From positions 21,076,637 to 21,140,636 of the forward strand of contig OZ020515.1 of the NCBI GenBank assembly GCA_963971425.1: a DNA stretch of 64,000 bases, read 5' to 3'. The notes below the pieces were generated by a model. It was not told the origin of the DNA and searched no databases. It saw only the letters and a program-made list of their open reading frames with translations. Source of the stretch: Bryoerythrophyllum caledonicum (lineage: Eukaryota; Streptophyta; Bryopsida; Pottiales; Pottiaceae). This document shows, one piece after another, positions 10,223 through 20,712 of this stretch (position 1 is the stretch's first letter; each line of letters begins with the position of its first letter). Made by a program: the position numbers and the translations under genes.

Positions 10223-13200
10223 TCACAGGGCACGAGCAAGAAACCGGGAGAACCACTTGGCGGATTCCTTGAGTCGTCTCTGTTGGCTGTTGTTGTAGTC
10301 CACATAAATCAGCCCAAAGCGCCGAGTGTAGCCCATTGCCCACTCGAAGTTGTCCAGCATTGACCACGCGAAGTATCCACGAACATCTGATCCATTCCTG
10401 CACTTGGCCACCAGCAGCGTTACAATCATGTTGCAATGCCTACATGTCACATGGAACTTTGCAACAAGTTCGTGTTACGCTGGCCTTACTTGATAGCGTC
10501 ATGAACAGAAGACAGGTAATTCTCGTAGAACGAGATGCGGTTCACGTCGTTCAGGAAGTTTTCCGCAGGCACAGAGCTGTTCACGTTGTCAAGGTCGTCC
10601 ATACCTGATCCCCAAACAAAAATGTAGATCAGTATATCCAAACAACTAGTAGATTCTTTCACCAACAGAAACAAAACTTGAGAGTGGGTCCAATATTTTA
10701 CCATTTTCCGTGACGAATATCTGCGGGTTTTGATATCGTTGTGTCAACCACACCAACGTCTTTCCAATACCCCAAGGCACGATGAAAAGCCACTCAGATG
10801 CCGCCTGGACATGTTGCATGTCAAACACCATCTCACAAGACAATAAAGCTTGAAAATAACCATATGTAATGCACGGAGAAGGCACTCAGTTTGAGATTCA
10901 AGGATATTAACGGATTAAAATTTCAAGAACGGCAGGAGATGTGCACCTGGTTCCCAATTTGAGTACCATTCCACGATACTGTCATAAGAAATCAAGCCAC
11001 CAAGTCAGAAATAGATGAACACCCCCACAGATGGCTAGCAGTTATGACCATGTTCGTTATTCAAGGTTTTTCGGTAACAGTGAGCGCTTTTGTGCAAAAC
11101 TTTCTACTTGCAAATTCTAAGTTTTTAAACATCGTTCTAAATAACATTTTTTAACATGATTCATGTTAAAATAGGCTCTATTGTGTAATAAAATAGGCTC
11201 TATTGTGTAAATAGGCTCTATTGTGTAAAAGCAGCAGGGCATGTTGCTTTCTCACATGAGCAAGAACTGGGTCAAAGAGGGGTGGCAATGTGAAAACCGC
11301 AGATAAAATGAATATAGACATCAGTTGCTAGAAGCCTCGTACCTGAAGAAATAAGACCCTGGTCCTGCCAATTGTCGCTGGTGAGCATGTCCTCCGGACG
11401 GGTGCCATTAGAAATGAGCCTGCTAGTGTAATGGTTGAGGCCAATGAAATCCAGGGATCCGTTCAGCAACGCCACCTCGCTGGGAGCAAACACCGGCAAC
11501 CGGTCGCCCACATATGTGCGCATAACCTCCGGGTAATCCCCGCGGTATATCGGATCCAGGAACCTGAGAAAAGAAGGAAGAAACTTAAGATTGGCTTGCA
11601 TCTAGATCTACCAGGGAAGAGAGAGTGCATCGTACCAGCCCAATTGAAAGAGGAGGTGCCGCTCGGCAGCGTCCTTGTCAGCAGGCGAATCTGTCAGAGG
11701 CTCAGCCCACTCGGCGTCCACGGACATGCCCACAACGCCGTTTTGCACGGCCTTGAACTTCTTCTTGTACACATCCACGGCCGCAGCGTGTGCGAGCAGC
11801 ACGTTGTGGGCCGCAATGTAGGGCTCCGTGGCTGAGTTTCCTATGGGGCATATGCTGCGATCGGAGCATCTCCCGGGCGCGTGAATCCCATCCCCGTACC
11901 CAAGCACCGTGAACGATTTGGGCTCGTTGAACGTGATCCAGTGCTTCACCCGGTCGCCGAACGCAGCGAAGCAGGCTTCAGCGTACTGCGCGTAGTCGTT
12001 CCTGCACCCAACTGCATATCAGAGAAAAAACAGTTCCTCCCAAGCAAGCATTGAAGGTCGTTGGAAAACTTACACCACCCTGTTGTCGATCCAAGCACCG
12101 TAGGCTTCGTAGAGAGACTGCGGGATGTCCCAGTGGTAGAGAGTCACATATGGCTGGATACCTGCAAACCCACATAGCCAATATCAGCTCATGGATTCCT
12201 AACCCTAAAACTGCAACAGATTGGGACATGAGCGAACCTCTTCTGAGAAGCTCGTTTATGAGGCTGTTGTAGTATGCCACTCCTTCCTGGTTCACTTCAG
12301 GAGTCGATCCACCTGACATAATCGAAAAGTTCATCAGCGCATGTGCAGAAAAACATTCCAGCAATCAAAAACTGACAATGCCTCCTCACCCAGTTTCATA
12401 ATCCTCGGCCACGCAATGGAGAACCGGTACGCATCCACATTCATGTTCACCAACAACTCGACGTCTTCCAGAAACCTGTGAAACTGGTCGCTCGCGACAT
12501 CACCAGTCTTTGCATCCAAAATTTTGCCTACAAAATTCCACAAATAGAATATAAAATAAAACACCCCCCACAGTACCCGCTCCAGCCGACAACACAAGGA
12601 ACCCCCACTGTCCAAGTCTGGTTCCATAAACCCGATCTGCATGAATGCCTATTCTAGTAACTCACAAAACCAATCATTAAACACCTGACCTAGTAATGAA
12701 ACTCACTAAACCCCAATGTCCCAGTACATCCAACACCTGGACCTAGTAATGAAACAAACTAAAAACTAGAAACTCACCTGGTTGCCGAGAAAATGCGTCC
12801 CAGATGCTAGGCTCGCGCCCACTCTCGTTCGCCGCGCCTTCAACCTACTCACCCACACCAAACCTCAAAATCGGCTGGAACCTGGGAAACCAAACAGAAA
12901 CGGCTCCACGCTACCCACCTGGTACGCAGCCGTGGCGGCTCCGAAGACGAAGTTGCTCGGGAAGAGCGATCGGTGAAACGGATCGCACTGCGTGCCATTC
13001 CCCGCGCCGTACTGCCTGCAGGGCAGCACAAACGGGTCGAGGCGCGCGGAGGACATAGCCCCCGGCAGCTGCAGGAACAGCACCAGAATGGGCACCCCCA
13101 GGATCAGGAATGCGGTGCACAGCAGCGCGTAGCTGCAGAGCGTCCGGCGCGTCATGGGCGGCACTGCTGCTAGTGTCGGTGCACTCGCCTGCGCATGCTT

Positions 13201-13299
13201 GGGCTGGATGGTGTGATCGCCGGTGCGGGGGCTGTCCGAAGGGCTGGTTTGCGAAACTGGTGACGCCATGGCTTGAAAGAAGCGTTTTCTCGCATTCAT
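10223..13299 (-). CDS. GH1 beta-glucosidase, membrane-anchored, 11 exons
   Basis: Hydrolyses beta-glucosides in the extracytoplasmic compartment (family knowledge). Exons, all with GT/AG borders: 13299-12919, 12844-12778, 12527-12390, 12312-12238, 12161-12074, 12001-11636, 11563-11343, 10978-10947, 10804-10702, 10604-10490, 10397-10223; 1761 bp, 586 aa. The 32-bp microexon at 10978-10947 is required to keep phase and supplies the NGTQIGNQ loop. Both catalytic glutamates are present: acid/base E276 in TFNEP and nucleophile E489 in FVTENG. Residues 56-78 form one hydrophobic segment after a basic, Ser/Pro-rich N-terminus, suggesting a signal anchor rather than a plain signal peptide. An internal Met at residue 11 is an alternative start. 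The natural glucoside substrate cannot be told from sequence. No frameshift or stop breaks it, so it is likely functional. Confidence 0.92.
11168..11228. repeat. Short tandem repeat in a GH1 intron
   Basis: AAATAGGCTCTATTGTGTAA occurs three times in a row, with a small length difference in the first spacer, in the intron between exons 7 and 8 (transcript order). Confidence 0.85.
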
Positions 13300-15600
13300 G
13301 GCGCGGTCACGAGAAGGGGGGCGAGATTACAGGAGGAGGTGTCGGCAGCGAAGTCTAGTGGAACTGGCGGCGCGCGCATCCGGGCGGGTTTCGTCACGAG
13401 TCAGTCTTCCTTGTCGTACAGGACGCCGAGGTTGATATCGGAGTGTCGTTGGGTCTATACCAAGTTGGATTGAGGCACGATACCTTGCACATGGCTCTCC
13501 ATTTTTCTCGGGCTTCTCGGAATTTCCGGGTATGCATTGAGGATGCTCTTTGTTAAAGGAAGCATGAGGTGGGTAAACGGTTGCATTGCCTCAACTTTGA
13601 GGACAAGGCCCAAATTAAGAGTTGGGTTGAGGATGCTCTAATAGAACTCACAGACAACAAAACCCTCAAACCTTCATGAATCCTGAAAACTTAAAAAACC
13701 TATACAAAACATGATAATCCGCCAAATATAAATGCCAAATATGTGGAGCTAAAATACACGTGTTTGAACGTAAATGACAAACTGTAGGAATTGGTGATTT
13801 TATCGTGGAAATAAAGAAAAATGAGCTTCATTAACATACACATTTCAAAAACCATCAAAGCAACACCTAGAAAGTACCAAAAGCCATACATACAAATGCA
13901 ATCACATTCCCAATATACATCATCTTCACAAAAAGAAATGAAAACGATAATTAACTACCACAAAATCCAACCAAAAATAAAAAGGATGTTAATACTAATC
14001 ACTACTTTTGTTAAATTCTATACATTGAATTTTATTAATACTTATAAATATTTTAGCGCTTATTATTAAATGAATTCTGAAATGCATCATTTATTTATTT
14101 GCATGAAGTGAATAGCAATAAATATGATTCTAACACATTAAAAATAGTAGGAAAATAATAAACTCATAAAATATTGTTTTTGTTTCATAATTTATATTAA
14201 TTTGTACCATAAAATATATATAGTAAAATGAAAGATTCAAATCACAAATAACATACTTTCTATGTAATGTATATTATTCTTGTCTTTGTCTACAAGCATG
14301 TCTATGTATTTCAAAATGAGCCTACTAACAATTTGTAAAACCATGTTCTTTAAATTTAATAATTAATAATTAATTTTTTGACTTTGAATATACAAGTAAT
14401 CTATACATTCATGATCTATTAGGCAACTTTTGTATTCTTGTCATTTTTATTTTTAATTGATATAATATGATCATTACATATTATATTCATATAATATCAT
14501 AAAATAATATTTAAAATAAAAATAAAAATATGATGAATCAACCAATAAAATTATGGTAATATGTTTTTTTAATATGTTCTCATATTTTAATTAAAATTTA
14601 AACATAACATGTAATATAATGGTACTCAAATTGACGTGCTTGTTTAAAGTTTAAAGTAACTTAAAGGTTGTGCTTTACTATAAACTACAAAGATTATACT
14701 TATTTTGAAATAGTCTGGTCGATACTATATGCAGTGTTTGGTGTAGTCAACGATTGCATCTAAATTTCCAATTGGTTTAGAAACTCAAACTACTGTGGTC
14801 CATACAATATCAAAGAATAGTGCAATAGTCTAGTTCTCAATTTCTTCATTCTAAGACACAAATTCTATATTAAAGATGAACATTCCCTTGATTCATGCAG
14901 TCATCAAATTATTCATAAACTCATCTTTCGTTTCAATAAAATGCCCGTTTCTTTTTACTTTAATAATATGATTTGATCACTTATGACATCTATTAAATAA
15001 GGAGGGACTTTGTGGTCTATTCTTATTGATACAAAAGCCTTGCATGGTGGTTTCTCAATTGAGGTGCAACTCTTTATTCCTTCTCAAAGGGTGCTAATAT
15101 GAGTTCTACCTTATCCCCTAGAGGACAAAGGCATTTTAAAGGAACCTCTACTCCATTGATTCAAAATAGCCAAAATGAACTTTTGAGATTGTAACTGGAA
15201 AATCTTTTGCTAAACTTATACAAGATGATGTCATAAAAATTTTGTGAATTTTGATTTTACGGCCTCAAAGATAAAACGTAATCTAAATAAAAACTAATCA
15301 AATCCCCAAACAAACACTTGGTCCTTTAAACTACAAAACAAACAAAACCACACAACTCTTCCAAGCTCCTCCATGAAAAAAATAAAATAAAATAAAATAA
15401 AAAGTGAGGTTACCCTAATGAAACAAAAGGCAAGTTCATGGATAGCTCGTTACCGTACGCATCGGTCAGATTCAACACAATGATTTATTTTTCCAAATTA
15501 CAATGCTTCTGACACAATTGATATCCTCTAGGTATTACACGTGCATCACCTAGATATATCTCATACATTTTCTAGAGTTTTTGGACATCCTTCAATATGA
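13300..15600. other. GH1 upstream region, then AT-rich DNA without genes
   Basis: 13300-13480 is GC-rich and continuous with the GH1 first exon, so it probably holds its 5' UTR and promoter; no TATA box can be assigned. From about 13640 the DNA becomes very AT-rich with only short frames. An (AAAAT)n run sits at 15376-15402. Around 14696-14750 a block (tattttgaaatag...actatatgcagtg) resembles one at 31378-31430, suggesting another old small repeat family. Confidence 0.5.
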
Positions 15601-15601
15601 A

Positions 15602-15820
15602 TTAACCCCTAAAGGACCAAGTGTACCTGCATAATACTTATCACTCTGACTGCGATTACCTTTCAATCCGTACAGTCAAAATTCACAAAGCTTTTACCAC
15701 ATCATCTCATGTAAGTTTAGAAGAAGATCCTACGGTTACATTCTTAAAAAGTTCATCTTTGCAGTCTCGAATCAATGGATTAGAAATTCCTCTAAAATAC
15801 CTTGGTCCTTTCGGGGTTAA
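15602..15820. mobile_element. TTAA-flanked TIR element, family 1, copy C (219 bp)
   Basis: The smallest copy. Left end TTAACCCCTAAAGGACCAAG; right end CTTGGTCCTTTCGGGGTTAA, a 20-bp inverted repeat with one mismatch. It shares 'tttcaatccgt..agtcaaa' and 'agatcctacggtta' with copy E. No coding capacity: a MITE-sized deletion form. Confidence 0.8.
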
Positions 15821-15848
15821 TTATGTACCAAACTAACCAACGCATTGC

Positions 15849-16181
15849 CCGGTAAGGTAAGCCTCCCCGTAGCCAATACCTATAAAATTGGGGTATATCC
15901 AACCCCCTTCCATCCCATTACCACCACATGAGCTCCAAATGGAGGTTTGCTATTAGTCAAGATCGTTGGTTATGGGGGGTACCTACTGCTGGCCACCCAC
16001 TAAACATGACTGCACACTTTGAAAATTCATAACTAATTCAGTTTTCATCGGAAAAATATGAAATCACTTGGGTTGGAATTGTAATTCTATTGGCTATCAC
16101 TGAAAAATGATAGTATAATTATCTCCTCTCTCCATATACGCGCATTCCTTAACTTGTCGGTTTTAGGGGGGCTTTCCTTAA
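15849..16181 (+). mobile_element. MITE family 2, copy 2
   Basis: Left end GGTAAGGTAAGCCTCCCC; right end GGGGGGCTTTCCTTA, imperfect inverted repeats. The roughly 300-bp interior closely matches 30096-30458 (for example 'aaaattggggtatatccaac', 'tacctactgctggccaccca', 'aacttgtcggttt'). It sits just upstream of the GC-rich leader of the DUF3143 gene. Confidence 0.75.
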
Positions 16182-16183
16182 TA

Positions 16184-16561
16184 ATGATCAGTGCTCTTTT
16201 TCATCGTTTCTCCTCCTCTAGGACGGTTTTCGGCACCGTGCCGCATTTGCGTCCACACCCTCAAAGATTTGAAGCGCCTCGGTGGGCCATCCGCCCATCG
16301 CTCACCCAGCCACTTGTTCCCTTCCAGATAAGGAGCCTCCTTGAAAAATCTCCATCCCCGCAAATCCACTGCAAACCCATCTGCAACTGCCTCAGCCTTC
16401 AACAGTTCCAACATCACAGCACATCTCCTGTTTCTGCAGCTCAAGCTGGTGATTCACCACTCAAAGGTTTTCATGCAAAGCTGTTGATGTATGCAGGGTC
16501 TGTTGCAGTTCACTGTTGGAATGTGAAGTGGGTTGTGTTCAGGCATACTATTTTCATGTGA
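16184..16561 (+). other. Possible leader or alternative first exon of the DUF3143 gene
   Basis: A GC-rich stretch between MITE copy 2 and the DUF3143 gene. One frame (from ATG 16184, about 126 codons) begins ISALFHRFSSSRTVFG and is rich in Ser, Arg and Pro with few acidic residues, as in plastid transit peptides. A GT donor follows near 16466. It may be a transcribed leader, an alternative first exon or a separate small gene. I see no domain. Confidence 0.3.
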
Positions 16562-16930
16562 TTGCTGAGATTCCTGGTTGGTTTGTGGGGGTGGTGGAGG
16601 TTATTCTCTTCTGGGTTCAGATGAAGTGGTGGTGCGGGTTTGGATTAGGATGAGGGGGGATTGGTTTGTGTTTCTGGGATGAAGTGTGATGAGCGGGAGT
16701 TTGGGAGTAACTTTGCTGATCACGTTAGAATATGGATGAATTGACAGCTGGGACAGGTTGATGGTTGATCAGGGATGTGGAGGAAGTATCCGTTTTAGGG
16801 TTTTAGTGTTTGGATTAGGTTAAGGAAGCTAATTGTTGCGTGGTTTGAATTGGCAGTGAGATGGAATCTGTCAGATGAGACGATGGCTTGAGTGAGGACG
16901 CGGTCGGTTGGCTGGATCGAGAGTACAACC

Positions 16931-18223
16931 ATGTCGCTTGGCGGTGCGCTGCTGCTGCCAGCGTCATCTCTAGTGCAATGCCATGGCGCTCTACGATCGC
17001 TGAGTACTAGTGGCGAATCCAAAACACCGCTGCAATGGGAAGGAGCTGGGTTCCGCCATCAGAGAGGTAGTTCTAATGGCCTTGTTCGAAGTCTTTGTTG
17101 TGGTTGGGTGTCTTTGTGCTGATCTTGACACTGTTCATCATCTGAATTGGTTGATGAGACAATAGAGTTATTCGCAAGGTCACTCCTTTTTTGATTTGTT
17201 ACACTGTTATTTGTTTCCTCCAAAAAAAGGAGCTTGGTGATCTTCTAATCAGAATCTTTGGTAATTCTTAGCCATCCTTGATAGTGAAGAATAGTTTGCA
17301 TGAGAGACTACCAAGAATTTCAGCAGCCTTTTTCCTCATTTGAGCTGATTTTAGATCAATTGAGCACTATCTAGAGCTGTTGTTCCAAATGAAGAAAGAG
17401 TGGTATCGGGTGACTTTTCAAATAACTACAATGCTCATAGGATTGATGTTGGTTTTGTTTCAACTGCAGGTTATGTGGGGATGAAGTGGCGGAGAGCACG
17501 ACCTAGTTCGCTTGTGGCGTCTGCAGTGGCATCCATGGACAGAGAGAGGTCTGTACCAGACAAGAAAGTGCCGTTGTACTCACACAGCCTCCCGGCCATC
17601 GAGGCATGGCTCCAGGGCCTGGGTTTTGTGCAGAACAAGGATGACCGAGCCGTGTGGATCATTGAGCGGCCTGATTGGCATGCTCAACTATCCCTTGACA
17701 CCACCGAACTTTTCATCAGGTATTCAACACCTTCATGTTGCACACTTTCTTAAGAATTAGTGGTGTCCTTTTGTGTGACATTTGAGTTTTTTTGTTAAGT
17801 CACCCAAACATTTGATAAGCTACAGTACTGGTCTTTCGATTTATTAAACTATTATTTGTTCACTGTTAATAGCTATCAAGAACTTGGGAGCTCAAGTAAT
17901 TTTAGCCACCTTTGATAAGGACGAAAGAGAGGTTTTGTTGCACCATGAATCGTAGCCGCCATTTTCCTCGTTGAGCTTATTGTAGATTAATTGAGAGCTA
18001 TTTAGGGCTGATTTCAATGATTTTAAATGTGGAAAGAGGTCAAATCTCATGGTGTCTTTGCCTTTACAAACATCTCCACTTGAGGCTTCATTTGAGCTGT
18101 TGGTGATGGTCTTGCAGGTACCTGAAATCGGGGCCTGGCAATTTGGACCGGGACGTGGAGCGAAAGTTCAGTTATGCCCTGAGCAGAGAGGATGTGGAGA
18201 ACGCAGTTCTTGGTGGTCCCTAA
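16931..18223 (+). CDS. Plastid-targeted DUF3143-like protein, 3 exons
   Basis: Exons 16931-17066, 17470-17719 and 18118-18223 join in phase to 492 bp, 163 aa. The first exon (start MSLGGALLLPASSLVQCHG) is Ser/Leu-rich and poor in acidic residues, a typical chloroplast transit peptide. The mature part carries LYSHSLPAIEAWLQGLGF, then a Trp-rich strand region (ERPDWHAQLSLDTTELFIR) and the end KFSYALSREDVENAVLGGP, which match the domain of unknown function DUF3143 shared by cyanobacteria and plastid proteins. Biochemical role unknown. A likely endosymbiont-derived gene. The start is chosen because it gives a transit peptide and correct splice phase; a leader exon further upstream cannot be excluded. 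Confidence 0.8.
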
Positions 18224-18559
18224 CTTCGAGAATAATTTTCTCACACAGTCGGGTTGTAGGGTAGAATGATTTGCAATGGTTTGGCTGTTTTTTTTGGAAT
18301 GCGTCTTGGCGCCCTGTTTTGGATTCTCCAGTCATTAATTTCTCTGCGTTTTTGTGGCTTTGTGGAGAGTTTTTCACGCCCAAGCCATTCACTTCCAGAA
18401 CAGTGGCCAGGATCGCGTCTCAAATTGTAATAAATCCAGTGGATTCCAGTACGTGAATGGATAGTGTGACTTGTATGAACAGTGTTCTCTTGTAAAAGTG
18501 TGGGTTCTAGACCCTTGTACACTAGACTTGTAGAATCAAGCAGCCGCATAAAACGCCAG

Positions 18560-18837
18560 CATTTCAAATGCATCACGTTCGCCAAAGTACTTGATTTTAC
18601 TCACAGAAATTGGAAGAATCCCGGTACGCTTGAATAAACACCACCCAGATAGAATGTGTGGTGTGCATATATCTGGTAGCATGTTTGGATGATGAAGTAG
18701 GAAAGGACAAGGAAGAACCATCCGCGAAGCATGTTCAGCTTAATATCTGAGACGTTGGACGACGCGAATGCAGCTCCTCGGAATGCCACGTCGAAATCCA
18801 CAACCAACATCAGAGAAGTAGAGCTTGACGTGAGCAA
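18560..18837 (-). pseudogene. C-terminal fragment of an unrecognised membrane protein
   Basis: A minus-strand frame that ends in LNMLRGWFFLVLSYFIIQTC followed by YQIYAHH and GVYSSVPGFFQFL. It has one strong hydrophobic segment and a hydrophobic tail. The upstream part (VDFDVAFRGAAFASSN) looks coding, with higher GC, but no upstream exon can be joined convincingly. It may be the last exon of a gene piece carried here by a transposon. Function not assigned. Confidence 0.35.
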
Positions 18838-19143
18838 CAGCTTGGTACCAAAAGCTCATGGCACCGGTGACGATAAAAAAAACTAGGGACGGCGTCACAT
18901 GAAAGTGAACTCATATATATATGAGCACGTTCTACATTTAGATAACCTGCAGCTTAAGCCCAGCTGCGAAGTTTCACGAAAGCCAAGTATGTTGATAGTT
19001 GAATAACGAAGGTAATTACAGATTACTTAAAAACGTATCCTTAACCCAGCTCCTGATTCCCATTCAAGAGCACCTGGCTTGGAATGAAACCGTTGCTTTT
19101 CTTGCAGCGGAGTCGGCTCTGGTCATTTGACCGCACTACTCAC

Positions 19144-19227
19144 CTGGGATAGTATCGCCTGAACTCCGGCAACACTGTTGGCGCCTCCTTGGCCATCGCC
19201 TCAATGTGCCCATACAGGGAGTAATAT
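19144..19227 (-). pseudogene. Isolated WrbA/FQR1-like flavodoxin exon
   Basis: An 84-bp stretch bordered by an AG acceptor (ctgcag before 19227) and a GT donor (gtgagt after 19144). It encodes YYSLYGHIEAMAKEAPTV followed by LPEFRRYYP. YYSLYGHIEAMA matches the FMN phosphate-binding start of WrbA/FQR1-type NAD(P)H:quinone oxidoreductases, but the continuation diverges. No neighbouring exons were found. A gene fragment. Confidence 0.4.
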
Positions 19228-19356
19228 CTGCAGCAACACACCCAAACAATTGCAATTGGCTCAGTCTCGTAGAGATTCAAAGCTCCCCAATCAGGTCACG
19301 CTCACTTTCCATCCCAAGCACCCCACGTCAAGCCAAACGAACTGACAGCCGCACTG

Positions 19357-19780
19357 TTGAAGTATAGTAGCGCTCTTTCCAATGATCTTCATCATCTTGT
19401 TTCTCATCCTCTGTACATTCATTCACTCTCTTCACTGTACTGTATACAAGAAAAGCACCCGGTTGCAATTGGCACAGAATCCGAGCAGACACCGGATATG
19501 TTCCCTGTCATGACCTTAGAAGGAGAACAGATCTCGAAAGCAAGCTTCGGCAAGAAGAAGCTCATTGCATGCCGTCTCATCATGCTATCCGTTGCTCATG
19601 AACTTGTAAATGTTGTGGCAAGATTCACAGACCCTACGATAGCATGGAAAGCACTCAAAGATAGATTTTCGTCAAACGACAACTCGTAAGCCTTGACGCT
19701 GATCGGCCAGCTTCACGCACTCAAGATGAATGAAGGCAGCTCCGAAATTGCATATAAAGACATATCGCTTCTAAGCCCAT
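19357..19780 (+). pseudogene. Copia-type gag fragment
   Basis: From about 19560 the frame reads LIACRLIMLSVAHELVNVVA, then ARFTDPTIAWKALKDRFSSN and, past a TAA at 19687, LTLIGQLHALKMNEGSS. This is the alpha-helical gag_pre/UBN2-type region of plant copia elements. It is cut on both sides: no zinc knuckle and no pol follow. A dead fragment unrelated in position to the copia element at 33-43 kb. Confidence 0.65.
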
Positions 19781-20464
19781 GTCACAAGCATATTAAGTGT
19801 GTCTAGAAGTGAAAGTAGGTAGGTCATGCTTAATATGCAATAAAGATCCTACACATGAAATAGCCTTCACCCAAATTATTTTATGAGTATAATATGAACA
19901 AATCCAAAAATCAACACATTGAATTGTATCAGATAAATGGCACCAGTTAATCAACACCTTGAACATCACCAGAAACAACACAAAACAATTAGTGTAAACA
20001 TGAAGATGGTGAGGGTTTTCATTTTCCAATGAGGATTTTTTAAGAAAAATTTAATAGAGGCAAGAACTATGGCAACTTTCAAGTTTAAACTGGTTGTTTC
20101 GTACAAATTCTTGAACACAAAGAAAAATGGGATAAATAAAATTAAAAATTAAAATACATTCATAGAAATAACGAACCGTACATTAATGGAAGCAATATAT
20201 AACATTTATAACATGGAAATACGAACTCAATTGTATGACATTGGAGGAAAAGGCATACCCTCTCAATTTTGTTGGAATTGCCAAGATGCATTTTTGAAAT
20301 CACCAACTTGTACTAACTTAGAAGGCACTTTAGAGGTCCAATGATGCTCATCCATTGTATAGCAACACTCTTCAACAATTTTTGAACTTTGATCATCATT
20401 TAAATAATTAGGTTTTGAAACTAAGCAAATTTTTTGGGGGAGTAGGCAAAGTAGGCAATAGTTA

Positions 20465-20712
20465 CCTTCAAGAGATCCTCAAATGTTAGCCATAATGTTT
20501 ATCTTATCCATCACCTTGATGATTAGATTGGCCATATGGCCAAAACAAGGTTGACCTTTCTTTAATGGAACAAAATCAACTTGAGTCACAACCTGAGTCA
20601 CAACCTCCGTTTCATTTCCTTGGAAAAAAGAACAATCATCTGCACCAAAGCACATCAACTTTTGCGTTACGTCTATTGAATTCAAGCTGCCTCTTGTTGC
20701 CAAGACACTCAT
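20465..20712 (-). pseudogene. hAT-like transposase fragment (ZNF862-like type)
   Basis: The 77-codon frame contains KLMCFGADDCSFFQGNETEV and, after a short gap, KGQPCFGHMANLIIKVM. The pattern FGADG.S.FQG...G.HC..H..NL matches the catalytic-core segment of hAT-derived transposases of the ZNF862/DUF659 group. Flanking sequence is too decayed to extend it. Confidence 0.5.
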
